Below, one piece after another: positions 1-8,201 of a stretch of DNA of 64,000 nucleotides. Origin of the DNA: Aurantibacter aestuarii. GTDB lineage: Bacteria > Bacteroidota > Bacteroidia > Flavobacteriales > Flavobacteriaceae. A model generated the notes under the pieces. That model worked only from the letters and a program-made list of their open reading frames with translations. It ran no database searches and was not told the origin of the DNA. The stretch's first letter is position 1. Every line of letters begins with the position of its first letter. The stretch covers positions 520,419-584,418 of the forward strand of contig NZ_PXOQ01000007.1 in NCBI RefSeq assembly GCF_003008425.1, given 5' to 3'. Both the position numbers and the translations under genes were made by a program.

Positions 1-1
1 T

Positions 2-1837
2 AAAGAAGGTAATCAAAACTACTATTATAAAAATGATGGATTACAAAATCATTATGTTATTTACAGAACAAACGAAAACGGTAATGATGAGGTATTTCTA
101 GATCCTAACACATTCTCTGAAGATGGAACCACTTCATTATCGGGATTAAGTTTTACAGAAGATGGCTCTTTAGCTGCTTATTCCATTTCTGAAGGTGGAA
201 GTGACTGGCGTAAAGTCTTAATCATGAATACCGAAACTAAAGAAATTATTGAAGATACTTTAGTAGATATCAAATTCAGCGGAACCTCATGGAAAGGTAA
301 CGATGGATTTTATTATTCAAGTTACGACAAACCTAAAGGTAGCGAGCTATCGGCAAAAACAGATCAGCACAAAGTGTACTACCATAAGTTAGGCACGCCT
401 CAAAAAGACGATAAAATTATTTTTGGGGCTACAGAAGCAGAAAAACACCGTTATATAGGCGCAAACGTAACCGAAGATCAAAATTATCTTATGTTAAGCG
501 CTTCAGTTTCCACCTCTGGAAACAAGTTATTTATTAAAGATTTAAAGTCTCCAAATGCTAATTTTAAACCTATAATAGACAATACCGATTCCGATACTTA
601 TTTAGTAGAAAATGTGGGTAGTAAACTCTACTTAAAAACCAATTTAAACGCACCTAACGGTAAAGTTGTGGTAGTAGACGCTAAAAATCCATCACCAGAA
701 AATTGGGTAGATTTTATTCCAGAAACCGAAAATGTACTTTCAATTTCTACAGGTGGTCATTATTTCTTTGCAGAATATATGGTAGATGCGGTTTCTAAAG
801 TAATACAATACGACTATGATGGTAAATTAGTTAGAGAAGTTAAATTACCAGGTATTGGAAGCGCAGGAAGTATTGGTGGGAAAAAAGAAGAGAAAGAATT
901 ATACTATTCATTTACCAATTACAACACGCCAAGTAGTATTTACAAATACAATGTAGAAACCGGTGAGTCTACGCAATACTGGACACCAAAAATAGATTTT
1001 AATAGTGATGACTACGAATCTAAGCAAGTCTTCTATTTCTCTAAAGATGGTACAAAAATACCTATGATTATTACCTACAAAAAAGGCACCGAACTTAATG
1101 GTAAAAATCCAACCATACTTTACGGTTATGGCGGTTTCAACATTAGCTTAACACCAAGTTTTAGCATTACCAATTCCGTTTGGTTAGAGCAAGGTGGTAT
1201 CTACGCAGTGCCTAATTTACGTGGTGGTGGCGAATACGGTAAAAAGTGGCATGATGCAGGTACACAGCTTAAAAAGCAAAATGTATTTGACGACTTTATT
1301 GCAGCTGCCGAATATTTAATAGAAAACAAATACACTTCAAAATCTTATCTAGCTATTTCGGGACGTTCTAACGGCGGTTTGTTAGTTGGCGCCACTCTAA
1401 CACAAAGACCAGATTTAATGCAAGTAGCATTACCGGGCGTAGGTGTATTAGACATGTTACGTTACCATACTTTTACTGCAGGAGCTGGTTGGGCTTACGA
1501 TTACGGAACCGCAGAAGATAATAGAGAGATGTTCGACTATCTTAAAAACTATTCTCCGGTACACAATGTAAAGCCAGATACCGAGTATCCAGCAACCTTA
1601 ATTACTACAGGAGATCATGACGACCGTGTAGTTCCAGCACACAGTTTTAAATTTGCGGCAGAGTTACAAGCTAATCAAACTGGCGCAAATCCAACTCTAA
1701 TTCGTATAGATGTAAATGCAGGTCATGGCGCAGGAAAACCTGTAAGTATGCAAATACAAGAATGGGCAGATATTTATGGCTTTACCTTATATAACATGGG
1801 CTATAAAGTGTTACCCACACAAAAGCTTAAAAAATAA
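2..1837 (+). CDS. Prolyl oligopeptidase, S9A family (5' end outside window)
   Basis: Serine peptidase that cleaves after proline in short peptides; probably periplasmic or cytoplasmic, which cannot be decided without the N-terminus. The reading frame is open from the first bases of the window, so the Met at 224 is internal and the true start lies upstream. The visible part has the end of the beta-propeller region, then the alpha/beta hydrolase domain: YGYGGFN oxyanion region, nucleophile Ser in SGRSNGG (codon near 1367), Asp in GDHDDRVVP and His in NAGHGAGK. All three catalytic residues are present. A strong terminator hairpin follows at 1853. Family assignment is firm; substrate is not known. 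Confidence 0.95.
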   Translation, partial: KEGNQNYYYKNDGLQNHYVIYRTNENGNDEVFLDPNTFSEDGTTSLSGLSFTEDGSLAAYSISEGGSDWRKVLIMNTETKEIIEDTLVDIKFSGTSWKGNDGFYYSSYDKPKGSELSAKTDQHKVYYHKLGTPQKDDKIIFGATEAEKHRYIGANVTEDQNYLMLSASVSTSGNKLFIKDLKSPNANFKPIIDNTDSDTYLVENVGSKLYLKTNLNAPNGKVVVVDAKNPSPENWVDFIPETENVLSISTGGHYFFAEYMVDAVSKVIQYDYDGKLVREVKLPGIGSAGSIGGKKEEKELYYSFTNYNTPSSIYKYNVETGESTQYWTPKIDFNSDDYESKQVFYFSKDGTKIPMIITYKKGTELNGKNPTILYGYGGFNISLTPSFSITNSVWLEQGGIYAVPNLRGGGEYGKKWHDAGTQLKKQNVFDDFIAAAEYLIENKYTSKSYLAISGRSNGGLLVGATLTQRPDLMQVALPGVGVLDMLRYHTFTAGAGWAYDYGTAEDNREMFDYLKNYSPVHNVKPDTEYPATLITTGDHDDRVVPAHSFKFAAELQANQTGANPTLIRIDVNAGHGAGKPVSMQIQEWADIYGFTLYNMGYKVLPTQKLKK

Positions 1838-1852
1838 TTAAGTATTTTATCT

Positions 1853-1885
1853 AAAAAAGCGATACGTAAAAGTATCGCTTTTTTT
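1853..1885 (+). terminator. Rho-independent terminator after prolyl oligopeptidase
   Basis: Perfect stem AAAAAAGCGATAC / GTATCGCTTTTTT with a 6-nt loop and a T run, 15 nt after the stop codon. Confidence 0.85.
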
Positions 1886-1889
1886 ATTT

Positions 1890-1984
1890 GGGCAAATGGC
1901 AAGCCACCACGCTATAAGCTATATCTTTTTTGTCATGAGGTTTCGACTGCGCTCAACCAGACAAAAAAGGATGCCGCTCCTATC
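1890..1984. repeat. Dispersed palindromic intergenic element, copy 1
   Basis: Contains GCTATATCTTTTTTGTC and, about 25 bp on, GACAAAAAAGGATGCCGCT, whose cores (1925-1934 and 1960-1969) are inverted repeats. It begins with GGGC and has the CACGCTAT segment shared with the copies near 36.2, 36.6 and 59.5 kb. The loop carries the GACTGCGCTC motif of the second repeat family. It sits between convergent gene ends. Confidence 0.7.
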
Positions 1985-2009
1985 GTTTTTGCAAAATTTA
2001 TAAAATTTG

Positions 2010-2435
2010 TTATCTTAAAGAAGATTGTTTTTTTCTCAAATGAAATTCAGATTTAAAACGTAAGGTGTCTAAATCTTCTAAGAAGTCCATATAATTATAT
2101 TTATCATTTATTTTATTTAGAGTCCAAAACTGTGTTGAATCGTAAATAAACTTATAAGTACCATTCTTGTTAGCTTGCAATGTAAATTCTATTTTATTAG
2201 AATTATCAACATCACATAATATAATATTAGTTTCAGAAACAAAAATTTTTCGTTTTTCTGTAGTTAAGAAATCTGGATCTATTTGATAATAAGTATTGTC
2301 TTGTATCACAATTTCAAAATACTGATTTTCACTAGTTAAGACAGAATAACTACCAATTAGTTTTTCTCGATGACTACAAGACATAGCAACAAATAAAAAA
2401 AGAATATAAATTAAGGTTTCTTTTAAACTAATCAT
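2010..2435 (-). CDS. Hypothetical small lipoprotein
   Basis: 141 aa. Starts with a short signal peptide and a lipobox (VAMSC, Cys near residue 20), so it should be lipid-anchored in the envelope. The mature part is small, polar and beta-rich in appearance, starting with a KLIGSY segment after the anchor; no catalytic motif is visible. It is the last gene of the leftward panC-radA block, 65 nt after the radA stop, with a hairpin repeat between them. The lipoprotein at 55032-55433 has a similar lipobox followed by IGTYKS, but I cannot show they are related. Function unknown. Confidence 0.7.
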   Translation of the reverse strand: MISLKETLIYILFLFVAMSCSHREKLIGSYSVLTSENQYFEIVIQDNTYYQIDPDFLTTEKRKIFVSETNIILCDVDNSNKIEFTLQANKNGTYKFIYDSTQFWTLNKINDKYNYMDFLEDLDTLRFKSEFHLRKKQSSLR

Positions 2436-2470
2436 CTTACAAAATTAATACTGGTTGCATCATGAGTTGG

Positions 2471-2490
2471 ATTCTGCTTTTCAGCAGAAT
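2471..2490. repeat. Short intergenic hairpin repeat
   Basis: Inverted repeat ATTCTGC / GCAGAAT around a TTTTCA loop, followed by GACAAATCGA. No T run on either strand, so it is not an obvious terminator. Confidence 0.5.
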
Positions 2491-2500
2491 GACAAATCGA

Positions 2501-3859
2501 CTAAACTAAAAACCCCACCACATCTTCAATTTTAGAAATCAATTGAATTTTAATGCATTTTGGTTTAATTGAAATCTTATTATATTTGGATACAAAAATG
2601 GTTGAAAAGCCTAATTTTTCAGCTTCTAAAATACGTTGTTCTACGCGTTGTACAGGTCTTATTTCTCCAGATAAGCCAACTTCTGCAGCAAAACAATAAT
2701 TACTTGGCAAAGCTTCATCTTCGTTGCTCGATAAAATAGCTGCAACTACGGCTAAATCTATCGCAGGATCGTCTACAGTAATTCCACCAGTAATATTTAA
2801 AAACACATCTTTTGCACCTAATCTAAACCCTGCACGCTTTTCTAAAACTGCCAAAAGCATGTTTAAGCGTTTGGCGTTAAAGCCTGTGGCGCTTCGTTGT
2901 GGGGTACCATAAACTGCGGTACTTACTAAGGCTTGTACTTCTATCATTAAAGGTCTTACGCCTTCTAAAGTTGCGGCTATGGCGTTTCCAGAAAGTTCAC
3001 CATCTTTCTCAGAAATAAGTAACTCGCTAGGGTTAGATACTTCGCGTAAACCTGTGCCTTGCATTTCGTATATCCCTAACTCGTTGGTAGATCCAAAACG
3101 GTTTTTATTGGCACGTAATATTCTAAACACATGGTTGCGGTCGCCTTCAAAATGAAGTACCGTATCTACCATGTGTTCTAATATTTTTGGTCCGGCAATG
3201 TTACCGTCTTTAGTAATATGTCCAATTAAAATAACAGGAGTATTAGTTTCTTTAGCAAACTTAATAAGCTCTGTAGTACATTCTTTAACCTGAGAAATAC
3301 TTCCTGCAGAAGACTCGATATAATCGCTTTGCAAAGTTTGGATAGAATCAATTACCACAATATCTGGCTCTAAAGCTTCAATTTGCTTAAAAATATGTTG
3401 TGTTTTGGTTTCGGTTAAAATAAAACACGTGTTGTTAACTGGATTAATACGTTCGGCACGCATTTTTATTTGTTTCTGGCTTTCTTCACCCGAAACATAA
3501 AGGGTTTTATAGGGTAATTTTAAAGCTATTTGTAAGCACAACGTACTTTTACCAATACCAGGATCTCCACCTAAAAGCGTTAAACTTCCAGGTACTAATC
3601 CGCCACCAAGTACTCGGTTAAATTCGGCATCAAACGTGTCTAAACGCGCTTCTTTTGCCGAGTCTATTTCATGAATAAGTAAGGGTTTGGCATTTTTGGT
3701 TTTTACGGTGGTTGTGGCTTTCCAATCGTTTTTATCTGGTTTACTTACCAGTTCTTCCACTATGGTATTCCACTCCTTACAAGCCGTACATTGTCCTTGC
3801 CATTTGGCAAATTGGGTACCACAATTCTGACAAAAAAATGCCGATTTAAGTTTTGCCAT
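2501..3859 (-). CDS. radA: DNA repair protein RadA
   Basis: RecA-related ATPase that processes recombination intermediates and promotes branch migration with RecA. 452 aa, the usual length. An N-terminal zinc finger with C10, C13, C24 and C27 is followed by the ATPase core with Walker A GGDPGIGKST (about residues 97-106), the RadA-specific KNRFG motif, and a C-terminal Lon-protease-like domain. The stop of the upstream esterase-like gene is 2 nt before the radA start, so the two are co-transcribed. All diagnostic motifs are intact. Confidence 0.97.
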   Translation of the reverse strand: MAKLKSAFFCQNCGTQFAKWQGQCTACKEWNTIVEELVSKPDKNDWKATTTVKTKNAKPLLIHEIDSAKEARLDTFDAEFNRVLGGGLVPGSLTLLGGDPGIGKSTLCLQIALKLPYKTLYVSGEESQKQIKMRAERINPVNNTCFILTETKTQHIFKQIEALEPDIVVIDSIQTLQSDYIESSAGSISQVKECTTELIKFAKETNTPVILIGHITKDGNIAGPKILEHMVDTVLHFEGDRNHVFRILRANKNRFGSTNELGIYEMQGTGLREVSNPSELLISEKDGELSGNAIAATLEGVRPLMIEVQALVSTAVYGTPQRSATGFNAKRLNMLLAVLEKRAGFRLGAKDVFLNITGGITVDDPAIDLAVVAAILSSNEDEALPSNYCFAAEVGLSGEIRPVQRVEQRILEAEKLGFSTIFVSKYNKISIKPKCIKIQLISKIEDVVGFLV

Positions 3860-3861
3860 AT

Positions 3862-5022
3862 TTAGAAGCCGAAATCTGCTTTTAACTGGTCTGCTTTTTC
3901 TAACACTTCATCTTTGGTTATCCCTCCAATTTCTTCAAAAATATAAGCGTTTTGATAAGCTTTATAAGCTTTTTTAGGCTCGCCTATTTCTTCGTAATAA
4001 CGTGCCATATAGTATGGTCCAATAATATGGTCTGGATATTCTTTTTTAGCAATTTTAGATAACTCTTCTAGAGGTTCCCATTTCTCCGACTTTCTAATAG
4101 CCGCATAAATAGCTCTGAAATCGTTAATTAAAATTTGTTTTTTGATACCAAAAAGGTCTTCTATAGTTGCATACTTTTCAGTTAAATACTCTACTGGAGA
4201 TCCGCTTAATTTTAAAATAACATCGGTATATTCTTTTTTGCTAATAGGTTGATACACAAAAAAGGTGTTTTCTAAAGCTTTTGCAAATGAATGTGCAGGT
4301 AAAGAATAATGAGATGGTCCTTCAAAAGTATCTGCATTAAAAAAGAAATTTTTATTATCTACCGTTTTTAAAGTGGCAGCTAAAGCTTCGGTATTTGTTT
4401 TAATTTCTGGCACGTCATTAGTTGAGGTCGCTAAATAATAAAACAATTTAGTTTCGGTTTTTGGAGCTACATCGGTTATAAACGACATCATGTCTGGTGC
4501 AAAATCTGGTCCTAAAACTACAAACGACTGAAATGTTGGTGTTTTTTCAGCTTTCAACATAAAATAGTTAACATAATTAGCAGATTTACCATGACCCACC
4601 ATCATTTTAAACTTCTCTAAATTGAAGTTTTTTTCCAAATAAGGTAAAACCTCTTCCATAACAAAACTGAAGAATTGTTGTCCTTCATCCATAGGAAGCG
4701 AATTTCTTTCATCATATAATAAGTCTGTATCTCTTGTTTTAGATTGGTTGATTCCTACCACTATAGAATTTGGCATATCGTCCCAAAATGAATAGTAATC
4801 TACTATCCCTGCAACAGGCTCAAATAAATAATCGCCATCTAAAACCACGACTAAAGGATATTTTTTTCCGTCATTCTCGTAAGCATCGTGACCACGCGGG
4901 ACTTGTATTTTAAGTTCTCGAGTTTCGCCTAAAATACTAGATTCTATATTTTTATATAGGGTTTGTGCTGTAATTTGAACTGTTGCAAGTATTGCAACTA
5001 AAAGGAAACAGATGTTTTTCAT
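3862..5022 (-). CDS. Secreted esterase-like alpha/beta hydrolase with C-terminal TPR-like region
   Basis: 386 aa with a signal peptide (cleavage near the first 20 residues, after TVQITAQ). The N-terminal two thirds resemble the esterase D/enterochelin esterase-like fold: VPRGHDAY at the start, VVLDGDYLF, and an elbow region reading MVGHGKSANY. The last 100 residues include a helical repeat region (GPYYMARYYEEIGEPKKAY) typical of TPR motifs. The elbow reads G-H-G-K-S where G-x-S-x-G is expected, so the usual nucleophile Ser is not in place; activity is uncertain. It lies between radA (2 nt) and the flippase-like gene (34 nt) in the leftward block. Confidence 0.75.
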   Translation of the reverse strand: MKNICFLLVAILATVQITAQTLYKNIESSILGETRELKIQVPRGHDAYENDGKKYPLVVVLDGDYLFEPVAGIVDYYSFWDDMPNSIVVGINQSKTRDTDLLYDERNSLPMDEGQQFFSFVMEEVLPYLEKNFNLEKFKMMVGHGKSANYVNYFMLKAEKTPTFQSFVVLGPDFAPDMMSFITDVAPKTETKLFYYLATSTNDVPEIKTNTEALAATLKTVDNKNFFFNADTFEGPSHYSLPAHSFAKALENTFFVYQPISKKEYTDVILKLSGSPVEYLTEKYATIEDLFGIKKQILINDFRAIYAAIRKSEKWEPLEELSKIAKKEYPDHIIGPYYMARYYEEIGEPKKAYKAYQNAYIFEEIGGITKDEVLEKADQLKADFGF

Positions 5023-5056
5023 TTTAAAAAGAATTTACTTGTATGCAATGTACAAA

Positions 5057-6010
5057 TTATTTCTTTTTATTAAATAGCGGTAAACAAATTAAAGAGGCGC
5101 CACCACAAATAATAATCATAGCGGTTTGTGCCGTCCACATAATCCAGCCAAAAGCCAGACTTGGACTGTAAGGTAAATTAAACAACGTAAATCCTGTTAC
5201 TACTGCTACCGGAAAAGAACCAATCCCACCATTGGTTGCAGCAATACTAAAACTGGCTAAAATAAACCCAATAAGGACAGCTCCAATAGTCACACCTTCA
5301 AGTTCTGGTACTGCAAAAGTGGTGACATAAAACATAAGCACATACATGATCCAGATAAAAAACGTGTGGAAAATAAAGGCCCATTTTTTCTTCATTTTAA
5401 AAATACTTAAAGCGCCATCTATAAGTCCTGTTATAAAGGTTTTAATTTTTAAGGCCAGTCCGGAAGTGCTTTTTCTAATTATTAAAAATGCAACAAAACC
5501 AAGACTTAATAAGAGCAAAGCTGCTATTAAAATTGAATTAAAATTAAATCTGGATTCTAAGAAATCAAAAATAAAATCAAACTGAAGAAAAAGCGTTATG
5601 CCAACAATAAGAAACATGATAATTAAATCGGCAATACGCTCGGCAACAATGGTTCCAAAGCCTTTTTCGAAAGGAACCTTTTCATAATTGGTTAAAATGG
5701 TTGCTCGGGCAACTTCTCCAGCTCTAGGAATAGTAAAATTAATAAGGTATGCAGAAAACACTGCCATAAAACTGTTGGCAAATTTAATTTTATATCCCAA
5801 TGGTTCCAAAATAAAAACCCAGCGATATGCTCTAGAAATATGACTAAGTAACCCAAAAAACACACCTAAAAACACATAAAAATAATTAGCGCTTTTAAAA
5901 TATTCTAGTAGCTCACTAAAAGACACTTTAGATAAGGAGTACCAGACTAAAAAAAATCCCAACAAAAGTGGGATTCCTATTTTTAATGTGTTTTTTAAAG
6001 ATTTAGACAC
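5057..6010 (-). CDS. Flippase-like integral membrane protein (lysylphosphatidylglycerol synthase TM region/UPF0104 type)
   Basis: 317 aa, with about eight hydrophobic segments through its length and a positively charged C-terminus (LPLFNKKK). The motifs SRAYRWVFILEPLGYKIKF, INFTIPRAGEVARATIL and ATNGGIGSFPVAVV are typical of the membrane domain shared by MprF-type lipid flippases. It lacks the soluble aminoacyl-transferase domain of MprF, so a lipid-transport role is more likely than lysyl transfer. The start follows the panD stop by 3 nt, which fits one transcript with panC-panD. Confidence 0.85.
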   Translation of the reverse strand: MSKSLKNTLKIGIPLLLGFFLVWYSLSKVSFSELLEYFKSANYFYVFLGVFFGLLSHISRAYRWVFILEPLGYKIKFANSFMAVFSAYLINFTIPRAGEVARATILTNYEKVPFEKGFGTIVAERIADLIIMFLIVGITLFLQFDFIFDFLESRFNFNSILIAALLLLSLGFVAFLIIRKSTSGLALKIKTFITGLIDGALSIFKMKKKWAFIFHTFFIWIMYVLMFYVTTFAVPELEGVTIGAVLIGFILASFSIAATNGGIGSFPVAVVTGFTLFNLPYSPSLAFGWIMWTAQTAMIIICGGASLICLPLFNKKK

Positions 6011-6013
6011 GAA

Positions 6014-6364
6014 TTATTGCAATAAATTATTGGCTTCATTAGGAAACACAAGGTTTGGTTGAAACGTTTTAGCTTCTTCAATATCCATAGTTCCATAAGT
6101 AATTAAAATAAGGATATCTCCTTTAGCTACTTTACGAGCTGCAGCTCCATTTAAGGTAATTTCACCTGAATTACGAGGTCCTGGAATAGCGTAAGTTTCT
6201 AAACGTTCGCCATTATTATTGTTTACAATCTGAACTTTTTCACCTCTAATTATGTTTGCAGCATCCATTAAATCTTCATCAATAGTAATACTACCAATAT
6301 AATTTAACTCGGCTCCTGTAACTTTAACTCGGTGAATTTTAGATTTTACAACTTGTATTAACAT
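6014..6364 (-). CDS. panD: Aspartate 1-decarboxylase
   Basis: Converts L-aspartate to beta-alanine for pantothenate and CoA synthesis. 116 aa, normal for the proenzyme. The self-cleavage site Gly24-Ser25 is visible in NYIGSITID and gives the pyruvoyl group on Ser25. Asn and Tyr residues of the active site are present (NGAAAR, LITYG). Placed 13 nt after panC, which uses the beta-alanine, so the two steps are coupled in one operon. Confidence 0.97.
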   Translation of the reverse strand: MLIQVVKSKIHRVKVTGAELNYIGSITIDEDLMDAANIIRGEKVQIVNNNNGERLETYAIPGPRNSGEITLNGAAARKVAKGDILILITYGTMDIEEAKTFQPNLVFPNEANNLLQ

Positions 6365-6377
6365 GGTACAAATATAA

Positions 6378-7226
6378 TTAATTTAGAGCGATATTGTCTA
6401 TAAGTCTAATGTTTTCAGTATAGACCGCAATAAACGCACGGTATGTTTTAGATTTACTTTTTCTTTTAACGGGTTTTAAATTTGTTTCGTCTGCAATAGT
6501 AAAATATTCCAACTCTAAAGTTTTATTATTCGAAAATTGTTTTTCTACCCATTTCACTACTTCATTAGCACTTTTTGTGCCAAAATAAATTTTTGCTTGT
6601 TGAAGTGTTTTATAGATAAATGAAGCTTCATTTCTGGCAGATTCAGATAAGCGTTCGTTTCTGGAGCTCATGGCTAAACCGTTGGGCTCTCTATAAATGT
6701 CGCAACCAATAATGGTAACCGGAATATTATTTTTTTTAACTAACGTTTTAATAATTTGAAGTTGTTGGAAATCTTTTTCGCCAAAAAACGCTTTGTCAGG
6801 TTTTACAATTTCCAATAGTTTTTTTACAACGGTTCCTACACCATCAAAATGTCCTGCTCGAAATTTACCTTCCATTTCATGCTCTAAACCATTAAAATCG
6901 AAATGTTTAGACGTGACCGTATTCTCATAAATATCGTCTACAGTTGGGGCATAAACCAAAAGTTGATTGGAAACTGTTTTTAATAAATTAACATCTCTTT
7001 CTAATGTACGCGGGTATTTGTTTAAATCTTCCGGATTATCAAATTGCGTCGGATTTACAAAAATACTAACCAAAACAAAATCATTTTCTTGCAAAGCACT
7101 TTGTACTAAAGAAAGATGACCTTGGTGTAAAGCGCCCATAGTAGGCACAAATCCAATAGTATAATTTTTAGTTTTTAAAGCGTTAATTTGTTTTTGTAAA
7201 TCCTTGCTTTTATTGAAAACCTGCAT
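6378..7226 (-). CDS. panC: Pantothenate synthetase (pantoate-beta-alanine ligase)
   Basis: ATP-dependent ligation of pantoate and beta-alanine to pantothenate. 282 aa, full length. The nucleotidyltransferase motif [13 protein letters not shown] (about residues 29-41) carries the HxGH signature; [16 protein letters not shown] and MSSRNERL are the other conserved family motifs. First gene of the leftward operon with panD; it diverges from the GT5-domain gene across a 152-nt spacer that must hold promoters for both directions. Confidence 0.97.
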   Translation of the reverse strand: MQVFNKSKDLQKQINALKTKNYTIGFVPTMGALHQGHLSLVQSALQENDFVLVSIFVNPTQFDNPEDLNKYPRTLERDVNLLKTVSNQLLVYAPTVDDIYENTVTSKHFDFNGLEHEMEGKFRAGHFDGVGTVVKKLLEIVKPDKAFFGEKDFQQLQIIKTLVKKNNIPVTIIGCDIYREPNGLAMSSRNERLSESARNEASFIYKTLQQAKIYFGTKSANEVVKWVEKQFSNNKTLELEYFTIADETNLKPVKRKSKSKTYRAFIAVYTENIRLIDNIALN

Positions 7227-7290
7227 ATATTAATATAAGTTTAACGTCTGCAAAACTAAGATTTTAAGCCGATATTAGCATTATTTTTTG

Positions 7291-7298
7291 TACTTTTG
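7291..7298 (+). promoter_or_regulatory. Candidate -7 promoter box for the GT5-domain gene
   Basis: TACTTTTG matches the Bacteroidota TAnnTTTG -7 consensus, 80 nt before the start codon. No clear TTG -33 box at the right spacing. Confidence 0.45.
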
Positions 7299-7378
7299 CG
7301 TGTTTTTTATTTTGTTTTTTAAAAATAAATCTGTTTTATATTTTAAAGACAGTGTAATAATGATCAAAAATTTAATTT

Positions 7379-8188
7379 ATGAAAGATAAGAGGATATTAT
7401 ATGTATCATCTGAGGTAGTACCTTATTTGCCAGAAACTGAAATCTCATCAATGTCGTTTGAAACCCCAAGAATGATTAACCAGCAAGGTGGGCAAATAAG
7501 AATTTTTATGCCAAGATTTGGTAATATCAATGAAAGAAGACATCAATTACATGAAGTTATACGTCTCTCAGGAATTAATTTAGTTATAAACGATTTAGAT
7601 ATGCCTCTAATTATAAAGGTAGCATCGATCCCTAAAGAACGTATTCAGGTTTATTTTATAGATAACGACGATTATTTTAAAAGAAAAGCAACTTTAACCG
7701 ATGAGGACGGAAAACTGTTTTCAGATAACGACGAGCGTGCTATATTTTTTGCAAAAGGCGTTATTGAAACGGTTAAAAAATTAAACTGGTCTCCAGACAT
7801 TATCCATGTTCACGGGTGGTTAGCTTCATTATTACCACTTTATTTGAAACAGTTTTATAAAGATGAACCATTATTTACAGAAAGTAAAATTGTAACCTCT
7901 ATCTATAATAAAGGTTTTGATGGAGAATTAAACAAAGACTTAATTAATAAAGTAAAGTTTGATCAAATTGATGATAAAGCAATCGATTTGCTGAAAATAC
8001 CAAATTACACCAACTTTATGAAAGTGGCTATAGACCACTCGGATGCACTTATTAAAGGTTCCTATGAATTGCCTGAAGAGTTAAACACTTATTTAGATAA
8101 TGCAGATAAACCAGTCTTAGATTTTAAAGAAAAAGACGAATTTGCAGAAGCCTACACTAATTTTTATAATACAAGCGTTTTACAATAA
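7379..8188 (+). CDS. Glycogen/starch synthase-like protein, N-terminal GT5 domain only
   Basis: 269 aa. Resembles the N-terminal Rossmann domain of glycogen synthase: ILYVSSEVVPYLPETEISS at the start (where GlgA has the SE(V/A)xPFxKxGGLAD loop), MINQQGGQIRIFMPRFG, and IIHVHGWLASLLPLYL (the HDWH-equivalent segment). The C-terminal GT1 domain with the ADP-glucose site is absent; full GlgA is near 470-530 aa. The KxGG sugar-nucleotide loop is changed to PETEISS. It probably is not a standard glycogen synthase. It is followed after 13 nt by the DUF4270-type gene and then glmS. Confidence 0.75.
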   Translation: MKDKRILYVSSEVVPYLPETEISSMSFETPRMINQQGGQIRIFMPRFGNINERRHQLHEVIRLSGINLVINDLDMPLIIKVASIPKERIQVYFIDNDDYFKRKATLTDEDGKLFSDNDERAIFFAKGVIETVKKLNWSPDIIHVHGWLASLLPLYLKQFYKDEPLFTESKIVTSIYNKGFDGELNKDLINKVKFDQIDDKAIDLLKIPNYTNFMKVAIDHSDALIKGSYELPEELNTYLDNADKPVLDFKEKDEFAEAYTNFYNTSVLQ

Positions 8189-8201
8189 ACGTTTTTTTGC
8201 T

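Noticed and set aside
8142-8201. Longer N-terminus for the DUF4270-type lipoprotein
   Set aside because: Would overlap the upstream gene by 47 nt and place a non-signal segment before a complete signal peptide and lipobox.
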